NCBI GenBank assembly: GCA_020638675.1
Contig: JACKID010000001.1
Coordinates: 2,542,001 to 2,606,000 of the forward strand
Origin: Planctomycetota bacterium
Lineage (GTDB): Bacteria > Planctomycetota > UBA8742 > UBA2392
Direction: 5' to 3'
DNA length: 64,000 nucleotides
Made by a program: the position numbers and the translations under genes. Within the stretch, counting starts at the first letter, position 1, and each line of letters begins with the position of its first letter. Of this stretch, positions 1 to 8,334 are shown piece after piece. The notes under the pieces are model-generated. The model was given only the letters and a program-made list of their open reading frames with translations, did no database searches and was not told the DNA's origin.

Positions 1-291
1 CTTGGTGTTGCTGCGTTTGCCGTACGTGACATCGGCGGCGACTTCGACATAGTCGCGCTCTTCGGGCTGCCCGTAGTTCACGGGCCCGCCCTGCGCCGCG
101 TACGGGGCGCCGCCGGCCGGCACCCGGACCACGTTCTGGCGGGCGCCGAGGGGCCTGCCATTGGCGTCCACGAGTTGTCCGAAGGTTCGACACTTGGGGC
201 AGGTTGGCTGGTTCGCGACCGCGTTGTAGGGGCCGCTGAACGAGTGACCACAAGCCCTGCAGGTGAATGTGCTTGTCTGTCCGGGTTGCAT
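1..291 (-). CDS. Zinc-ribbon protein, C-terminus cut by window edge
   Basis: An open frame starts at ATG 291 (reverse strand) and reaches the left edge without a stop, giving 97 visible codons. The N-terminus carries two CxxC knuckles (CRAC at residues 11-14 and CPKC about 16 residues later), a typical small zinc ribbon, followed by a Gly/Pro/Ala-rich linker. A strong Shine-Dalgarno (GGAAAGGA) lies a few bases upstream of the ATG, which fixes the start. The zinc ribbon is seen directly; the function of the rest is unknown because the gene leaves the window. Confidence 0.6.
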   Translation of the reverse strand, partial: MQPGQTSTFTCRACGHSFSGPYNAVANQPTCPKCRTFGQLVDANGRPLGARQNVVRVPAGGAPYAAQGGPVNYGQPEERDYVEVAADVTYGKRSNTK

Positions 292-411
292 GGTCCTTTC
301 CGCACGCCGTTGCTTGTCAATCAAGAGGCCTATTGTACGCTGAATCAAGAGACGTGCGTAACCTTTTGACCACCGGCGCGTTAAATAGCTGCTACGCCCG
401 GAGATAAAACC

Positions 412-663
412 ATGGAACTTGCATTCATCAATCTGGGGACCTGGGAAATCGTCGGCATTGTTGCCGTCGGAATCCTGTTGTTCGGAAGCCGCCTGCCATC
501 GATCGCCCGCAGCCTGGGCAAGAGCGTGACCGAGTTCAAGAAGGGTGTGAAAGACATCCAGCACGACATGGATGAGCCCGAGCCCAAGAAGCTCGAGAGC
601 AAGAGTCGCGAAGTCGACGCGGAGAAGGTCGAGAAGTCAGAGGCCGAGAAGGTTTCCAGCTAG
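412..663 (+). CDS. tatA: Sec-independent protein translocase subunit TatA/E
   Basis: This 83-residue protein forms the TatA-type pore subunit of the twin-arginine translocase, which exports folded proteins across the inner membrane. It shows a short N-terminal membrane helix (about residues 8-25), the FG hinge followed by LP (FGSRLP, 24-29), an amphipathic helix (SIARSLGKSVTEFKKG) and an acidic/lysine-rich hydrophilic tail. The start is supported by a CGGAG Shine-Dalgarno about 9 nt upstream. It stands alone; no tatC is visible nearby. TatA and TatB are hard to separate by sequence alone; the short length favours TatA. Confidence 0.9.
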   Translation: MELAFINLGTWEIVGIVAVGILLFGSRLPSIARSLGKSVTEFKKGVKDIQHDMDEPEPKKLESKSREVDAEKVEKSEAEKVSS

Positions 664-676
664 TCCCACCCCACCG

Positions 677-704
677 TTGATTTCAATCCCGGTTGGTGTA
701 TTTT
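677..704 (+). promoter_or_regulatory. Putative sigma70-type promoter of tRNA-Leu
   Basis: TTGATT (677-682) and TATTTT (699-704) are separated by 16 bp and lie about 45 bp upstream of the tRNA. The position and spacing fit a housekeeping promoter. This is inference from the motif only. Confidence 0.4.
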
Positions 705-748
705 CCCGCCCTGCCCCGAAACGGGCACCCGTTAGAAAACAACACCCT

Positions 749-835
749 GCTTGGGTGGCGGAATTGGCAGACGCGCTGGCTTCAGGTGCCAGTGTCCGCA
801 AGGACGTGGGGGTTCAAGTCCCCCCCCAAGCACCA
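749..835 (+). tRNA. tRNA-Leu (anticodon CAG)
   Basis: A complete class II tRNA can be folded by eye. The acceptor GCTTGGG (749-755) pairs with CCCAAGC (825-831). The anticodon stem CTGGC/GCCAG (776-780/788-792) encloses loop TTCAGGT with anticodon CAG at 783-785. There is a long variable arm (about 793-806) as in leucine tRNAs, and a T-arm with GGTTCAAGTCC. The discriminator A (832) is followed by an encoded CCA (833-835). It reads CUG, a preferred Leu codon in GC-rich genomes. Confidence 0.95.
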
Positions 836-871
836 CGACAAACGGACGGCTCTGCCGTCCGTTTGTCGTGG
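833..871 (+). terminator. Long perfect hairpin overlapping tRNA 3' CCA
   Basis: A perfect inverted repeat of about 18 bp (833-850 with 854-871, loop TCT) begins inside the CCA end of tRNA-Leu. It probably ends the tRNA transcript, but no T-run follows. The left arm includes the tRNA CCA, so the structure competes with the mature 3' end. Confidence 0.55.
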
Positions 872-1313
872 AAGGCAAAAGGGTGAAGTCAAAAGGCAAA
901 AAGGAAACTACTGCGGCTCGCTGTTGCGCTTCACCTTGGTGATGCTGGCTCCGAGAATTCTGCAGATTTCGTCGGCCTCCTTGGTGATGGCTGCGAGCTC
1001 GTTTTCTGCGACCGTCTCCGTCGCTGCCAATAGCCTGAGCCAGTACTTTGTTTCCCGGGCTTCCTTCAGTGCGACTGCGTACTTGTGGGCGAAGTCAGGC
1101 TTGCTTTCTGCCGACTGCCCCTCTTCAACGTTGGCACCAATCGAGGTTCCAGAGCGCAAGAGCTGCCTGGCAATGGTCCTGGCCGTTGACGAATGCTTCT
1201 CCAGATGACGACACAGCTTGACCACCCGAACCGCAAGCTCAAAGCAACGCTCGGGGATCGGATTCAGCTCGTTCGCCATACTTTCGCCTTTTGACTTCCT
1301 ACTTTTTCCTTCC
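870..1313. repeat. Inverted-repeat-flanked element carrying the four-helix-bundle gene
   Basis: About 28-bp inverted copies occur at 870-898 and 1286-1313. Both contain GAAGTCAAAAGGC preceded by GGAAGG and an A-rich stretch, with only a few mismatches. They enclose exactly the four-helix-bundle gene. The right copy supplies the last codons and stop of the adjacent activator gene. The arrangement resembles a small inserted element; no target-site duplication was identified. Confidence 0.55.
908..1279 (-). CDS. Four-helix bundle protein (S23/IVP family)
   Basis: The 123-residue protein matches the 23S rRNA intervening-sequence (S23/IVP) four-helix-bundle family, related to the Avd accessory protein of diversity-generating retroelements. 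Family-like features are the internal ARQLLRSGTSIGANVEEGQ stretch and the KEARETKYWLRLL helix. ATG 1279 is preferred over an in-frame ATG at 1321 because it follows an AGGCGAAAGT ribosome site and the longer form would overlap the activator gene. Members sit inside rRNA genes or alone; this one is alone, with no reverse transcriptase nearby. Its molecular role is not known. Confidence 0.85.
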   Translation of the reverse strand: MANELNPIPERCFELAVRVVKLCRHLEKHSSTARTIARQLLRSGTSIGANVEEGQSAESKPDFAHKYAVALKEARETKYWLRLLAATETVAENELAAITKEADEICRILGASITKVKRNSEPQ

Positions 1314-2258
1314 ATCGACAACGTCGATGGCGTAGCGCTCGATCTTGTTGTAGAGGCTTTTGCGGGCGAGCCCGAGGCGCTTGGCGGCCAGCGTTTTGTT
1401 GCCGGCGCAGTCGTGCAGGACCATCTGGATCACCTCGGCCTCAATCTCGGCCATGGTCATGCTGAGCCAGCGGCGGTTGGTGTCCTGTTGCTCGAAGCTG
1501 AGTGCAACGCGCTTGTCGAGTGCGTCCAGCGCCTCCTTGCCGAGGCTGATCCAGCGCACGACAAAGTTCTCCAGCTCGCGCACGTTGCCCGGCCACGGGT
1601 AGGCCTTCAATTCCTCGAACACTTCATCGGGCGGGTAGTCAGGCTCAATGCCGTAGCGCGCGCCGTGTTTGCGCAAGAAGAACTCGACCAGTGCCTGCAC
1701 GTCATCCACGCGCTGGCGTAGCGGCGGCACGCGGATCTCAAACGTGTTCAGGCGATACAGCAGGTCGCTGCGAAACCCGCCATCCTTCACCAGTTGCTCG
1801 ATCGGCGCGTTGGTGGCCGTGATGATGCGGACGTTGATCGGCGTGGCCTCGGTGCCGCCCAGGCGGCGTACCTCTCGCTCCTGCAGCACTCGCAGCAGAC
1901 GCTTTTGAAAACTGAGCGGGATATCGCCGATCTCGTCAAGAAAGAGCGTCCCGCCTTCGGCCTGCTCGAACAGTCCGGCGCGGCTCTCGCGCGCATCCGT
2001 GAATGCGCCCGGCTCGTAGCCGAACAGTTCGCTCTCGATCAGCGGCTCTGGAATCGCGAGGCAGCTCTGGCCGACGAAAGGTGCATCCCGCCGCGGGGAC
2101 AGCGCGTGGATCGCCCGGGCGACCACTTCCTTGCCCGCCCCGCTCTCGCCGAGGATCAGCACGGGGTAATCGGCTTGCGCCACCTGCAGCACATGCTGCT
2201 TCAACTCGCGCATGCGGGGTGAGTTGCCAACCACCTGAGACAGTGCGTCCATGGCCAT
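1299..2258 (-). CDS. Sigma-54-type AAA+ transcriptional activator without receiver domain
   Basis: This 319-residue bacterial enhancer-binding protein has a central AAA+ domain and a Fis-type helix-turn-helix, and no N-terminal sensor or receiver (PspF-like layout). Seen: Walker A GESGAGKE (37-44), Walker B GTLFLDEIGD with D108/E109, the RSDLLYRL sensor region, WPGNVRELEN, and the HTH (about 282-310). The sigma-54 contact loop reads GAFTDA (84-89) instead of canonical GAFTGA. The final codons and stop lie within an inverted repeat shared with the downstream four-helix-bundle element, so the native C-terminus may have been replaced. Its target genes are unknown. Confidence 0.85.
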   Translation of the reverse strand: MAMDALSQVVGNSPRMRELKQHVLQVAQADYPVLILGESGAGKEVVARAIHALSPRRDAPFVGQSCLAIPEPLIESELFGYEPGAFTDARESRAGLFEQAEGGTLFLDEIGDIPLSFQKRLLRVLQEREVRRLGGTEATPINVRIITATNAPIEQLVKDGGFRSDLLYRLNTFEIRVPPLRQRVDDVQALVEFFLRKHGARYGIEPDYPPDEVFEELKAYPWPGNVRELENFVVRWISLGKEALDALDKRVALSFEQQDTNRRWLSMTMAEIEAEVIQMVLHDCAGNKTLAAKRLGLARKSLYNKIERYAIDVVDGRKK

Positions 2259-2341
2259 GTGTGTAAGAATAACACACCTGACGGACGCCCGTAAGTCTCG
2301 ATTTAACGTGTGCTTTCGCCCCCGAAGGTCACCATGGGACC

Positions 2342-2866
2342 ATGCCCGATGACGACCAGTTCATGCAGTTCCTGAAAGAACCCTCGTACGAGAATTACGT
2401 GCGGGTGCGCAATCTGGTGCTGGCCCACCCGGCGTACGACCCCTACGGCAACCAGCTGAATGAGGCAATGCAACTGCTGGACAAGTCGGATTGGGCCGGG
2501 TTCATCGACAAGGGGCGCGAACTGATTCCCAACTTTCTGTTAAGCCCGCGCTTTCACCTGGCGCGCAGTTTCGCGCTGAAACAACTGGGCGATGAAGACA
2601 GCGCCGATATGGAAGCCGCCATGTACGTCTGCTGCATCGAGGGTATCCGCAGCACCGGCGACGGCAGTGAGGACAAGCCGTGGCTCGTTCTGCGAACGCT
2701 GGATGAATACGACATGCTTGAGCAGATGGGCAAGAAATCGGCCGGGCAGTCGCTGCACAGCAAGGACGACAGGTCGCTCGACCGCATCCAGTGCGAAGAC
2801 GGCAGCGCGTACTGGTTCGACGTAACCGACGCGTTCAAGAAGCTGAGCGACGACCTCAAGCCTTAG
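2342..2866 (+). CDS. Hypothetical protein, TPR-like helical
   Basis: A 174-residue soluble acidic protein without signal peptide or membrane segment. The middle (PRFHLARSFALKQLGDEDSA) looks like a TPR-type helical pair followed by WLVLRTLDEYDML. It may be related to small uncharacterised proteins such as DUF4919, but this is a weak impression. It converges on the DUF2330 gene with an 11-nt overlap of the 3' ends. I do not recognise a function. Confidence 0.65.
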   Translation: MPDDDQFMQFLKEPSYENYVRVRNLVLAHPAYDPYGNQLNEAMQLLDKSDWAGFIDKGRELIPNFLLSPRFHLARSFALKQLGDEDSADMEAAMYVCCIEGIRSTGDGSEDKPWLVLRTLDEYDMLEQMGKKSAGQSLHSKDDRSLDRIQCEDGSAYWFDVTDAFKKLSDDLKP

Positions 2867-4049
2867 GCTTGTTCTGCTCGGCCAGGTAGCGCTTGCGATT
2901 GATGCGCACCTTGATGAACAGGGTGACGAAGAAGAACATCCCGGTGCCGACAAAGAACGCCATCGCGTGTTCGCGGAAGAAGCGCTCGACGAACGAGATA
3001 TCCTCGTCGCTGTAGTACCAGAAGCCCGGGATCTCGTCCGTGGTGTCCCCAAGCGGAAAGAACACGTCGTCTTCCCAGGTCGCGATCGACGCGGCGCCTT
3101 CCTTGGACGGGTCATTGAAGCCTTCGCTCTGGATGCGGTTGACGTACCAGCGCGGGGTTTCCATTTCCCTGGCACGCTCGCCGAGCACGCCGCTCAGCAC
3201 ATCCGGCAGCGCCTTGAGTGTGTACAGGTTGACCAGTTCCACGTAGCCGCGCTTGAGTGCGGACAGCCTGCGACGCTGCAACCCGAAGGCGTCCGTCTCA
3301 AGCGGCCCGTCGCTGATGATGGTGAGGTCGAGCGCGAAGTTGCCCTGGCGGCTGCTGAACTTGCCCGGGTAGTACGGCGTCTCGGTTTCGAAGCCGACGA
3401 CCAGCGGCGGCAGGTCAAGCGCACGCCCGAGCTGCGATTGGCCGGGCTTCGGGTCCACCCGCACGCACAGGAAGGTGAAGTCGTTTTCGACGAAATACTT
3501 CAGGTGATCGGCCGGCTCCTTGGGGAAGCCGCGCTCGCCCAGGTACGCGTTCAGCGCCTCCAGGCCTTCAAGCCCGGTCGCGCGTACCGGCGTGATCACG
3601 TACGGGCCGACTGTCACCGCATCATCGACAATGACGCCCAGCGCCTTGGCGTCGGCCGGCGCGCGGGCAGTGAGCATGCCTGGCAGGAAGTCGGGCCATT
3701 CGAAACCGGTCTTGTCCGCCCACTGCTTTCGCGCGAGTTTGAACAAGCGTTCGTGCAGCTCGGGCCCGGCGTCGAGCGCCTCTTTGGTAGCGATGTCGTA
3801 GCGCAGCGGCTTGCTGGGCAGCGTGAGGACCCACGCCATGTACTCGGGGTTGGTGTCGGCGTTCTGGAAGAACGGCTGCACCTGGATGATCATCTCTTCA
3901 TAGCCGGGCGTGTCGCCGGACTTCGCGCGATGCACTAGCACAACACGCTGGGCCGACTGGTCCACGTCGCCCGGATAGCCGAACGGCACCATGCAGCAGG
4001 CCGACAGCGGCGCGCCAAACATCATCATGATCAGGACAGCCAGTTTCAT
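2856..4049 (-). CDS. DUF2330-like secreted membrane protein
   Basis: The 397-residue protein has an N-terminal signal with a possible lipobox (LSAC, Cys18), then the DUF2330-like start in which PVDQ-type text reads DVDQSAQRVVLVHR, with WVLTLPSKP further on. A C-terminal membrane helix lies at about 366-384 (FFVGTGMFFFVTLFI), followed by a basic tail. It is therefore probably anchored with most of the chain outside the cytoplasm. It overlaps the preceding small membrane protein gene by 4 nt (ATGA), so the two are translationally coupled. The family has no established function. Confidence 0.7.
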   Translation of the reverse strand: MKLAVLIMMMFGAPLSACCMVPFGYPGDVDQSAQRVVLVHRAKSGDTPGYEEMIIQVQPFFQNADTNPEYMAWVLTLPSKPLRYDIATKEALDAGPELHERLFKLARKQWADKTGFEWPDFLPGMLTARAPADAKALGVIVDDAVTVGPYVITPVRATGLEGLEALNAYLGERGFPKEPADHLKYFVENDFTFLCVRVDPKPGQSQLGRALDLPPLVVGFETETPYYPGKFSSRQGNFALDLTIISDGPLETDAFGLQRRRLSALKRGYVELVNLYTLKALPDVLSGVLGERAREMETPRWYVNRIQSEGFNDPSKEGAASIATWEDDVFFPLGDTTDEIPGFWYYSDEDISFVERFFREHAMAFFVGTGMFFFVTLFIKVRINRKRYLAEQNKPKA

Positions 4050-4294
4050 TCCGACTTCTCCGGTTCCTCGGCAGGCGACTCAGGCTCCGGGGGCGGCTCA
4101 AGCGAACGCGGCTGAAGCGTTTGCTTCGATTTCATCCACAGCCACACCCAGGTCATCACCAGCGCGATCAGCGCCAGTGCGCCGAAAAAGTACTCCAGCG
4201 GCGAGTCGATCTTGTCGTCCACCGGCGGCGCGTTCTGCGCCATCAGCGGCGCCGCGAGCCAAACGCAAACAAGCCAGCCGGCCAAACGCTTCAT
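4046..4294 (-). CDS. Small signal-peptide/membrane protein
   Basis: This 82-residue protein has an N-terminal hydrophobic signal (residues 1-19, ending near MAQ), a second hydrophobic helix at about 36-54 and a Pro/Glu-rich cytoplasmic-type tail. It is the first gene of a two-gene operon, and its stop overlaps the start of the DUF2330 gene by 4 nt. A helper role for that protein is plausible from the coupling, but nothing in the sequence names a function. Confidence 0.65.
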   Translation of the reverse strand: MKRLAGWLVCVWLAAPLMAQNAPPVDDKIDSPLEYFFGALALIALVMTWVWLWMKSKQTLQPRSLEPPPEPESPAEEPEKSE

Positions 4295-4343
4295 CGCGCC
4301 TGTTTACCGCAAGGCGCGGGCGTTTGACAGACGTGGTCAGGTA

Positions 4344-4841
4344 TCAAGTCCCGGCGGGCTCGACGATGTAATCGTCGAGTTCTTTGGCCAGGTCGGGACA
4401 AAGCCCGGTTGGATCTTCGATGGTGATGCGGCGCTTGTTGGAGTCGTCCTCGACGTCAATCCGGACGTGGACGTAATTCTTGGGCCACACTTCGCGCCAG
4501 ATGTCGGCCCACTCCACGACGGTGATGGCGCGATCCGAGTGGATCGCTTCCAGGATTTCCCCCGGCAACTCCGGCGACTCATTCAATCGATAGAAGTCGA
4601 TGTGATGCAGCACGGCGCGACCGCCGTGGTAGCTGAGCATCAGCGTGAACGTCGGGCTGCGCAGACCGGCCCAGCCGCCTTCATCCAGCCCGCAGGCGAT
4701 GCCCTTGACGAACTGCGTCTTGCCGGCGCCCAGCACGCCCTCCAACGCAACGAATGCGCCGCGCGGCAGGCATTTGCCCAGCAGGCGGCCGATCTGGATA
4801 GTGGCCTCCAGGGTGGGACTCATCAGGTGCAGAGTATTCAT
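4344..4841 (-). CDS. tsaE: tRNA threonylcarbamoyladenosine biosynthesis ATPase TsaE
   Basis: TsaE is the ATPase that recycles the TsaBD complex making t6A37 in ANN-decoding tRNAs. The 165-residue length is normal for the family. Visible motifs are Walker A (GVLGAGKT, with Val where Asp is usual), SPTFTLM, HHIDFYRL and VVEWADIW. The start is supported by AGAGGA 5 nt upstream. It lies 160 bp downstream of thiL on the same strand, with a possible own promoter (extended -10) between them. No tsaB or tsaD is in the window. Confidence 0.92.
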   Translation of the reverse strand: MNTLHLMSPTLEATIQIGRLLGKCLPRGAFVALEGVLGAGKTQFVKGIACGLDEGGWAGLRSPTFTLMLSYHGGRAVLHHIDFYRLNESPELPGEILEAIHSDRAITVVEWADIWREVWPKNYVHVRIDVEDDSNKRRITIEDPTGLCPDLAKELDDYIVEPAGT

Positions 4842-4895
4842 GTGTTCCTCTTCCCGTATCTGGCCAATGTGTCGGGAAGGTGTGATCAGTTACAC

Positions 4896-4901
4896 AGTAT
4901 A
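4896..4901 (-). promoter_or_regulatory. Extended -10 element upstream of tsaE
   Basis: On the reverse strand TGGTATACT forms an extended -10 (TGnTATACT) about 55 bp upstream of the tsaE ATG. No convincing -35 is seen, as expected for extended -10 promoters. Confidence 0.35.
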
Positions 4902-5001
4902 CCACACGGGGCCACTTCCTGCCGTGTGAACCACCCAGTTAATTAACGCGGACGGGTGTCTGAAAACCCCGGAAAATAGCCCTTCGCACAGCCCGCACAG
5001 A

Positions 5002-6012
5002 CTAAAGCTGGTGAACCCACGAGAGGACTTCCAAGGCGCGCGGCTCGCCCTTCTGGAGAATCTGTACCAGCGGCTCACCCTTCTCAAGCGGGCGCATCAC
5101 GCCCAGCGCGCGGATCGGCACGTCGAACGGCCATTCCGTCACGATCTTCTTCCAGCGGTTGGGCTTGACGACAAACAGCAGCTCGAAGTCTTCACCGTCG
5201 TGAAGGGCGTGGTGCAGAGCGCGCTCGGCGCCCTTGCCTTCAAGCTTGGCGAGGCGGCGGGCGGACTTGCTGACCGGCACGGCCTCGGCTGCGATGTCCG
5301 CGCCGACAGCGAAACGCACGCCGGACTCTTCACAGATGCGCGTCAGGTCGCCGCTGAGCCCGTCTGAAATGTCGATCATGGCGCTGACGCCACGCTCGGC
5401 CAGGAAGCGGCCTTCCGCGATGCGCGGCTCAAAGCGTAGGTGCTTGCCGAGGATCGAGCCCCCCAGCGAGCCGGTAATCGCAACCACGTCGCCGGGCGCC
5501 GCGCCCGCGCGCAGTGCCGGACGGACGCCTTCCATCACGCCGGTCATCGCGACCGAAAGACTCAGCGGCCCGTCCCAACCTTGTGTGTCGCCGCCGGCGA
5601 GTGTGACGCCGTACGTGGCGCAGGTCTTGGCCATACCGAGGAACACGCGCTCGCGCAGCTCAACCGGGGCACCGGTCGGCAGCGTGCAGGAAATCAGCGC
5701 CGTGCTGGGCGTGGCGCCCATGGCGGCCATGTCGCTCAGGCAGCGCGTAATCGCCTTGCGCCCGACTTCTTCCGGCGTGGCGGCCGGACCCTGAACGGCC
5801 GGGATTTTCTTGCCCTTCTCGGCCAGGATGAAGTGTTTGCCTTCGATAACGGTGTCGATCTTGAGCGCTTCGCGGTCGGCGTGCGTGCGCATGATTGCGC
5901 AATCGTCGCCAGGCCCTACTTCAAGGTCCTTCGAGGCCGGCGGCAGCTCGGTGCGAATCCACTTGATGTACTCGAATTCGTCAGACGACTTCGGTGCGTG
6001 ATGCTTGCTCAT
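5002..6012 (-). CDS. thiL: Thiamine-monophosphate kinase
   Basis: ThiL phosphorylates thiamine monophosphate to the cofactor thiamine pyrophosphate. Family motifs are in order: GPGDDCAIM, DTVIEGKHF, RKAITRCLSDMAAMGA, AGGDTQ, MIDISDGLSGDL and HDGEDFELLF. ATG 6012 is preferred over an in-frame start at 6087 because GAGGAG lies just upstream and the extra 25 residues do not resemble the family. The length (336 aa) is normal. No other thiamine genes are nearby. Confidence 0.93.
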   Translation of the reverse strand: MSKHHAPKSSDEFEYIKWIRTELPPASKDLEVGPGDDCAIMRTHADREALKIDTVIEGKHFILAEKGKKIPAVQGPAATPEEVGRKAITRCLSDMAAMGATPSTALISCTLPTGAPVELRERVFLGMAKTCATYGVTLAGGDTQGWDGPLSLSVAMTGVMEGVRPALRAGAAPGDVVAITGSLGGSILGKHLRFEPRIAEGRFLAERGVSAMIDISDGLSGDLTRICEESGVRFAVGADIAAEAVPVSKSARRLAKLEGKGAERALHHALHDGEDFELLFVVKPNRWKKIVTEWPFDVPIRALGVMRPLEKGEPLVQILQKGEPRALEVLSWVHQL

Positions 6013-6209
6013 TGACTCCTCAGCTCGCGTCTCCGCGAGATACCCTTCGGCCGAAACTACGGCAGGGGTTTTATACATATCGTCCACGGTCGTACCTCAG
6101 TAATCTGCTGGGCCTTTCAAACCTGCTGTCCGGGCGTAAACTTCGCGGCCCACGTCACTTACTAGAACGCACAGAGGTTCCAGCCGGCTTCCAAAGATAG
6201 GGTGATTTC

Positions 6210-6926
6210 ATGCGCAAAGCGGAAGTGATCGAAGGCCTGCGGGACACCTGGCAGGTCTTCCGGGTCATGGCCGAGTTCGTGGAGGGCTTTGACACGCTTT
6301 CGAAGGTAGGCCGCTGTGTCTCGATCTTCGGCAGCGCCCGCACCCACCCGGATGACGAGCTGTACCAGACCACCGTGCTGCTCGCAAAACGACTGGCCGA
6401 GGCAGGCTACGGCGTGATTACCGGCGGCGGCCCGGGCGTGATGGAAGCCGGCAACAAGGGCGCGGCCGAGGGCGGCGGCGAGTCTGTCGGCCTGGCCATC
6501 GACCTGCCCATGGAGCAGGAGGCCAACCCCTACTGCAGCACCCAGATCGACTTCAAGTACTTCTTCATCCGCAAAGTGATGTTCGTGAAGTACGCCGAGG
6601 GCTTCATCTTCATGCCGGGCGGCTTCGGCACCATGGACGAGATGTTCGAGGTACTGACGCTGGTGCAGACGCTGAAGATCCGTCGCATCCCGTGCGTGCT
6701 GTTCGGGATGAAGTTCTGGCAGGGGCTGTACGACTGGATGGACAAGACCATGTGCGACCAGTACCGGCACATCAGCCGGGAAGACCTGGACCTGTTCCAT
6801 CGCACGGACGACGTGGACGAGGCCGTCGCCCACATCGCCAACTTCCACAAACACAGCCCCACCCGCAAAGGCCGAACCATCGGGCGCGGCGACACCCGCG
6901 AAATCGGCAAGGTGACGAAGAAGTAG
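6210..6926 (+). CDS. LOG-family nucleotide 5'-monophosphate phosphoribohydrolase
   Basis: LOG proteins hydrolyse the N-glycosidic bond of nucleoside monophosphates; plant homologues release free cytokinins. The 238-residue chain shows the signature GGGPGVMEAGNKGA (about 72-85) and PGGFGTMDE (about 138-146), which form the phosphoribosyl-binding and catalytic site, plus the Rossmann start SIFGSAR. The C-terminal tail is basic. The physiological substrate in this organism is not shown by the sequence. ATG 6210 follows a GGTGAT-type ribosome site. Confidence 0.88.
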   Translation: MRKAEVIEGLRDTWQVFRVMAEFVEGFDTLSKVGRCVSIFGSARTHPDDELYQTTVLLAKRLAEAGYGVITGGGPGVMEAGNKGAAEGGGESVGLAIDLPMEQEANPYCSTQIDFKYFFIRKVMFVKYAEGFIFMPGGFGTMDEMFEVLTLVQTLKIRRIPCVLFGMKFWQGLYDWMDKTMCDQYRHISREDLDLFHRTDDVDEAVAHIANFHKHSPTRKGRTIGRGDTREIGKVTKK

Positions 6927-6975
6927 CAGGTTGCCGCGACCTCGCAATTTGAATCGCTCCGGCTAGATTCCCGCC

Positions 6976-8334
6976 ATGGCGGACGCGGCACCAGGCAAGC
7001 TATCTCCCGAGCAGAAGCGTGGCGTCTTTGTCGTCTGGCTGATCATCTTCATCGACTTGATGGGCTTCGGAATCGTGCTGCCGAGCCTGCCGTACTTCGT
7101 GCGCATCTTCGAAGTTCCAGACTGGGCGAACGCGTTTGCGCGCGCCATCGGGCTGGATCGCTCGCGCGGCGGCGTGCTTGTCGGGATGATCCTGACGGCG
7201 TATTCGCTGTGCCAGTTCATCTTCGCGCCGATCTGGGGCAGGCTGTCCGACAAGGTCGGGCGACGCCCGATTCTGGCGCTTAGCACCAGCGGCTTTGCAG
7301 CCACATGGGTGATGTTCGCGTTCGCGCCGGGGTTCACGCTGCTGCTGGTGTCGCGCGCGCTGGCCGGTGTCTGCGCGGCGAACATCAGCACCGCGCAGGC
7401 CTACATGGCCGACGTCTTCCCGCCCGAGCGGCGCGCCAAGGGCATGGGTTTGATAGGCATGGCATTCGGGCTGGGGTTCGTGTTCGGGCCTGCGATCGGC
7501 GGCGCGCTGGTCAGCCAGACTCTGCTGGGCTGGCTCGGCTACTCGCCGGACATCGACGTCGAGGCCTTTCACCGCGCGCAGCTGATGGTGCCGAGCCTGT
7601 TTGCCGCGGGGCTGAGCGCAACGTCGTTCATCCTGACGCTCACCATCATGCGCGAGTCGCTGTCGAAAGAACTGCGCGCAGGGCTCGGGCCACGCAAGAG
7701 CCGCATGGCGCAGTTTGCGCAGGCGCTGACTCGCCCGGCCATCGGCCCGATGCTGATTGTCTACCTGATCGTCACACTCGGCTTCGCGCAGCTTGAGTCG
7801 ATGTTCACCCAGTTCAACGCGGACTTCCTGCAACTCAGCGCGAGTGCCAACGCATGGGTGTTCGTCGTGATTGGGCTGACGCTCGCGTTCGTTCAGGGCG
7901 GGCTGATCGGCCGTCTCGCAAAGCGCTTCGGCAGCGCCAAAGTGCTGCTGGTCGGGCTCACGGGGCTGGCGGGCGCCATGTTCCTGTTCGGCTTCCAGAA
8001 AGAGCTGAACCCCGGCGTGAACTCCTACGCGTGGCTGATCATCTGCGCGATGCTGATCGGTGGGACGAACGCGCTGGTAAACCCGAACGTGTTGGCCATC
8101 ATCAGCAGCCACGCCCGCGCCGATGAGCAAGGCGGCACGATGGGCTTCACGGCCAGCGCAGCAACACTCGGGCGCATCATCGGGCCTATCCTCGGCGGCT
8201 ACATTTACGACCGCTTCGGACCAGAGCAGCCGTTCGCCGTTGGCGGCGTGCTGATCGCGCTCGGGTTGCTGCTCTTCCTCGCGCGCTGGAGGGTCATCAC
8301 CCACCCGGCCGAGCCCGCGCCGAGCCCTGCCTAG
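6976..8334 (+). CDS. MFS transporter (TetA/drug exporter type)
   Basis: The 452-residue protein has about 12 hydrophobic segments. MFS motif A follows TM2 (GRLSDKVGRRP), and the first helix is TetA-like (DLMGFGIVLPSLPYFV). A second motif A-like loop follows about residue 300 (GLIGRLAKRFG). It is probably a proton-coupled exporter; the substrate is unknown. A TAGATT -10-like hexamer ends 6 nt before the ATG and there is no Shine-Dalgarno, so the mRNA may be leaderless. Its stop directly abuts the convergent gene's stop. Confidence 0.85.
   Translation: MADAAPGKLSPEQKRGVFVVWLIIFIDLMGFGIVLPSLPYFVRIFEVPDWANAFARAIGLDRSRGGVLVGMILTAYSLCQFIFAPIWGRLSDKVGRRPILALSTSGFAATWVMFAFAPGFTLLLVSRALAGVCAANISTAQAYMADVFPPERRAKGMGLIGMAFGLGFVFGPAIGGALVSQTLLGWLGYSPDIDVEAFHRAQLMVPSLFAAGLSATSFILTLTIMRESLSKELRAGLGPRKSRMAQFAQALTRPAIGPMLIVYLIVTLGFAQLESMFTQFNADFLQLSASANAWVFVVIGLTLAFVQGGLIGRLAKRFGSAKVLLVGLTGLAGAMFLFGFQKELNPGVNSYAWLIICAMLIGGTNALVNPNVLAIISSHARADEQGGTMGFTASAATLGRIIGPILGGYIYDRFGPEQPFAVGGVLIALGLLLFLARWRVITHPAEPAPSPA

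Noticed and set aside
870..1313. Diversity-generating retroelement with Avd
   Set aside because: The four-helix-bundle protein is Avd-related, but no reverse transcriptase, template repeat or variable repeat is present nearby.
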